Shown here in pieces: positions 62,606-64,000 of a stretch of 64,000 nucleotides of DNA. The stretch lies in the NCBI RefSeq assembly GCF_018100785.1, contig NZ_JAGJEC010000002.1, forward strand, positions 1,178,001 through 1,242,000, written 5' to 3'. A program made the position numbers and the translations under genes. How positions within the stretch are numbered: position 1 is the first letter of the stretch; the number at the start of each line of letters is the position of its first letter. The notes beneath the pieces are model-generated. The model worked only from the letters and a program-made list of their open reading frames with translations. It had not been told where the DNA came from and made no database searches. The stretch is from Maribacter sp. MMG018. Its GTDB lineage: Bacteria; Bacteroidota; Bacteroidia; Flavobacteriales; Flavobacteriaceae.

Positions 62606-63061
62606 TTATTCTGCCAATAATTGGGCAGCGTGATCTTTTGTCTTGACCTTATCTATTACCTTGGTCACTACCCCTTCTCCATTTACCACAAAGGTTTTTC
62701 TATGAATTCCGTCATACTCCCTACCCATGAACTTTTTTGGGCCCCATACGCCAAACGTATTTATTACCGTATGATCTTCATCGGCCAATAACGGGAACGG
62801 AAATTTATATTTGTTTTTAAAGTTCTGTTGTCTTTTTTCAGAATCGGCACTAACCCCCAACAGCTCGTATCCTTTATCCTGCAGCTCTTTATAATTGTCG
62901 CGTAAATTGCACGCCTCGGCCGTACAACCTGGGGTACTTGCCTTCGGATAGAAAAAAACAATTAAATTTTTACCGGAATAATCCGATAAATTAATAGTAT
63001 TGCCATCTTGATCTTTGGCTGAAAATGAAGGTACCTTGTCCCCTACCTTTAATGTATTCAT
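62606..63061 (-). CDS. bcp: Thioredoxin-dependent thiol peroxidase (Bcp)
   Basis: 151 residues from ATG 63061 (MNTLKVGDKVPSF); an upstream frame start is not peroxiredoxin-like. Peroxidatic Cys46 in FYPKASTPGCTAEACNLRD and the resolving Cys51 five residues on give the atypical 2-Cys Bcp/PrxQ arrangement. Reduces peroxides with thioredoxin in the cytoplasm. Divergent from nth with a 51-base gap. Confidence 0.92.
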   Translation of the reverse strand: MNTLKVGDKVPSFSAKDQDGNTINLSDYSGKNLIVFFYPKASTPGCTAEACNLRDNYKELQDKGYELLGVSADSEKRQQNFKNKYKFPFPLLADEDHTVINTFGVWGPKKFMGREYDGIHRKTFVVNGEGVVTKVIDKVKTKDHAAQLLAE

Positions 63062-63112
63062 AGTCAATTTCTTTAAAGTCGTTAACTTATAGACCGTAAA
63101 ATTAAACAATAT

Positions 63113-63775
63113 ATGACGAAGGCAGAAAAAGTGTCATTTGTAATTTCAACGCTACAGGAGCTTTACCCCGAAATACCGGTGCCCTTAGACCATAAAGACC
63201 CCTATACCCTATTGGTGGCCGTTCTTTTGTCCGCCCAAAGTACCGATGTTCGCGTAAACAAGATAACACCGTTACTTTTTGAAAAAGCGGACAATCCTTT
63301 TGATATGGTAAAATTGACCGTTGAAGAAATTAGGGAAATTATAAAGCCCGTGGGCTTGTCTCCCATGAAATCGAAAGGTATATACGGACTCTCTAAAATT
63401 CTTATCGAAAAATATAATGGCGAAGTACCCAAAGACATCGAACTTTTAGAAGAATTACCGGCAGTAGGCCACAAAACTGCAAGTGTGGTCGTTTCACAAG
63501 CCTTCGGAATACCTGCTTTTCCGGTAGATACGCATATTCATAGACTGTTATATAGATGGGGATTTAGCAATGGCAAAAACGTGGTACAGACAGAAAAGGA
63601 TGCAAAAAGACTTTTTCCAAAAGAACTATGGAACAACTTACACCTACAGATTATATGGTACGGTCGTGAATATTCGCCAGCGAGGGGCTGGGATCTTGAA
63701 AAAGACATCATTACCAAAACTATAGGTAGAAAAACGGTACTGAAAGAATATTATAACAAAAAAAAGACCCGCTAA
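63113..63775 (+). CDS. nth: Endonuclease III-like DNA glycosylase without iron-sulfur site
   Basis: 220 residues. HhH-GPD fold with LLSAQSTDVRVNKITP, helix-hairpin-helix LPAVGHKTA (catalytic Lys121) and VDTHIHRL (catalytic Asp139). The C-terminal Cys-x6-Cys-x2-Cys-x5-Cys cluster is absent; the tail GREYSPARGWDLEKD has no Cys. Excises oxidised pyrimidines. Its TAA stop is the loop of the downstream terminator. Confidence 0.92.
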   Translation: MTKAEKVSFVISTLQELYPEIPVPLDHKDPYTLLVAVLLSAQSTDVRVNKITPLLFEKADNPFDMVKLTVEEIREIIKPVGLSPMKSKGIYGLSKILIEKYNGEVPKDIELLEELPAVGHKTASVVVSQAFGIPAFPVDTHIHRLLYRWGFSNGKNVVQTEKDAKRLFPKELWNNLHLQIIWYGREYSPARGWDLEKDIITKTIGRKTVLKEYYNKKKTR

Positions 63776-63786
63776 TGCGGGTCTTT
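63763..63786. terminator. Bidirectional terminator, loop contains nth stop
   Basis: AAAGACCCGC (63763-63772) and GCGGGTCTTT (63777-63786) with loop TAAT, whose TAA is the nth stop. A/T runs on both sides. Confidence 0.85.
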
Positions 63787-63787
63787 T

Positions 63788-63931
63788 TTAGTTTAAAAAG
63801 GTTTCGAACCTTAATTCTTTATATTCAATTTCATAAAGTGCTTGCGAATAACTTAACAAAAAGTTTATTGTCTTTGGACATACTTTGCTAAATTCTGCCT
63901 TTTCCCGATAATTAGTGTAAATTTTTTCCAT
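63788..63931 (-). CDS. Small conserved-type protein, 47 residues
   Basis: ATG 63931 to TAA 63788, too short for usual ORF lists. It reads MEKIYTNYREKAEFSKVCPK then TINFLLSYSQALYEIEYKEL and ends FETFLN. The VxPKTINFLLxYSxAL pattern resembles a short protein I have seen in flavobacterial genomes, from memory only. No domain known. Convergent with nth across a shared terminator. Confidence 0.7.
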   Translation of the reverse strand: MEKIYTNYREKAEFSKVCPKTINFLLSYSQALYEIEYKELRFETFLN

Positions 63932-64000
63932 ATTTCCATTGTTGTTACATTAAATTAACGCAACTACATCAGAAATATTGTTTTAACCGTATACGGTCTA

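Noticed and set aside
1-64000. Integron integrase or other tyrosine recombinase in the window
   Set aside because: I found no frame with the R...HxxR...Y pattern; an integrase, if present, must lie elsewhere.

Overview
The window looks like a piece of a Flavobacteriaceae (Bacteroidota) chromosome. The signs are low G+C, lipoprotein and SusC-era style signal peptides, LytS/LytTR two-component pairs, a BatA-type membrane protein, Bacteroidota -7 boxes (TAnnTTTG), double-glycine leaders of the type common in Bacteroidetes, and an endonuclease III lacking iron-sulfur cysteines. The species cannot be named from sequence alone.

The window alternates between two kinds of DNA. Ordinary, moderate-GC chromosome occupies about 9.8-24.4 kb and 54.2-64 kb. 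The first block holds an operon of secreted paralogues next to two tandem LytS/LytTR signalling pairs, then a cadherin-like lipoprotein. The second holds tRNA-Ser, a glycosyltransferase, a BatA-like protein, a metal-site-less dihydroorotase homologue, an esterase, an MBL-fold hydrolase, Bcp and Nth.

The remaining ~38 kb (1-9.55 kb and 24.7-53.7 kb) is AT-rich and consists of about 33 small units. Nearly all hold one gene, nearly all genes point left, and the units are separated by structured non-coding sites of 57-290 bp. Read on the minus strand, each site begins with ...AACAA and ends with ...CGTT, with a long imperfect hairpin between. The few bases outside AAC and GTT are complementary across each gene, up to 10 of 10. 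This is the architecture of integron gene cassettes: R''=RYYYAAC(AA), R'=(C)GTTRRRY, canonical gene-attC order. No integron integrase is visible, so the arrays look like clusters of attC sites lacking an integrase. To the right of the first cassette of each sub-array, where attI and the cassette promoter would lie, I find two dispersed non-coding repeats (X at 3087 and 7920; Y at 8121, 9567 and 53853).

Cassette cargo is mostly lipoproteins and secreted proteins of unknown function. It also includes defence- or competition-like genes (TIR protein, a GHKL-ATPase/PD-(D/E)XK fusion, a double-glycine bacteriocin-like cluster with a CPBP protease) and small-molecule enzymes (GNAT, VOC, class C beta-lactamase-like, SDR, thioesterase, methyltransferases, a DNA glycosylase). 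About fifteen of the units encode exported proteins.
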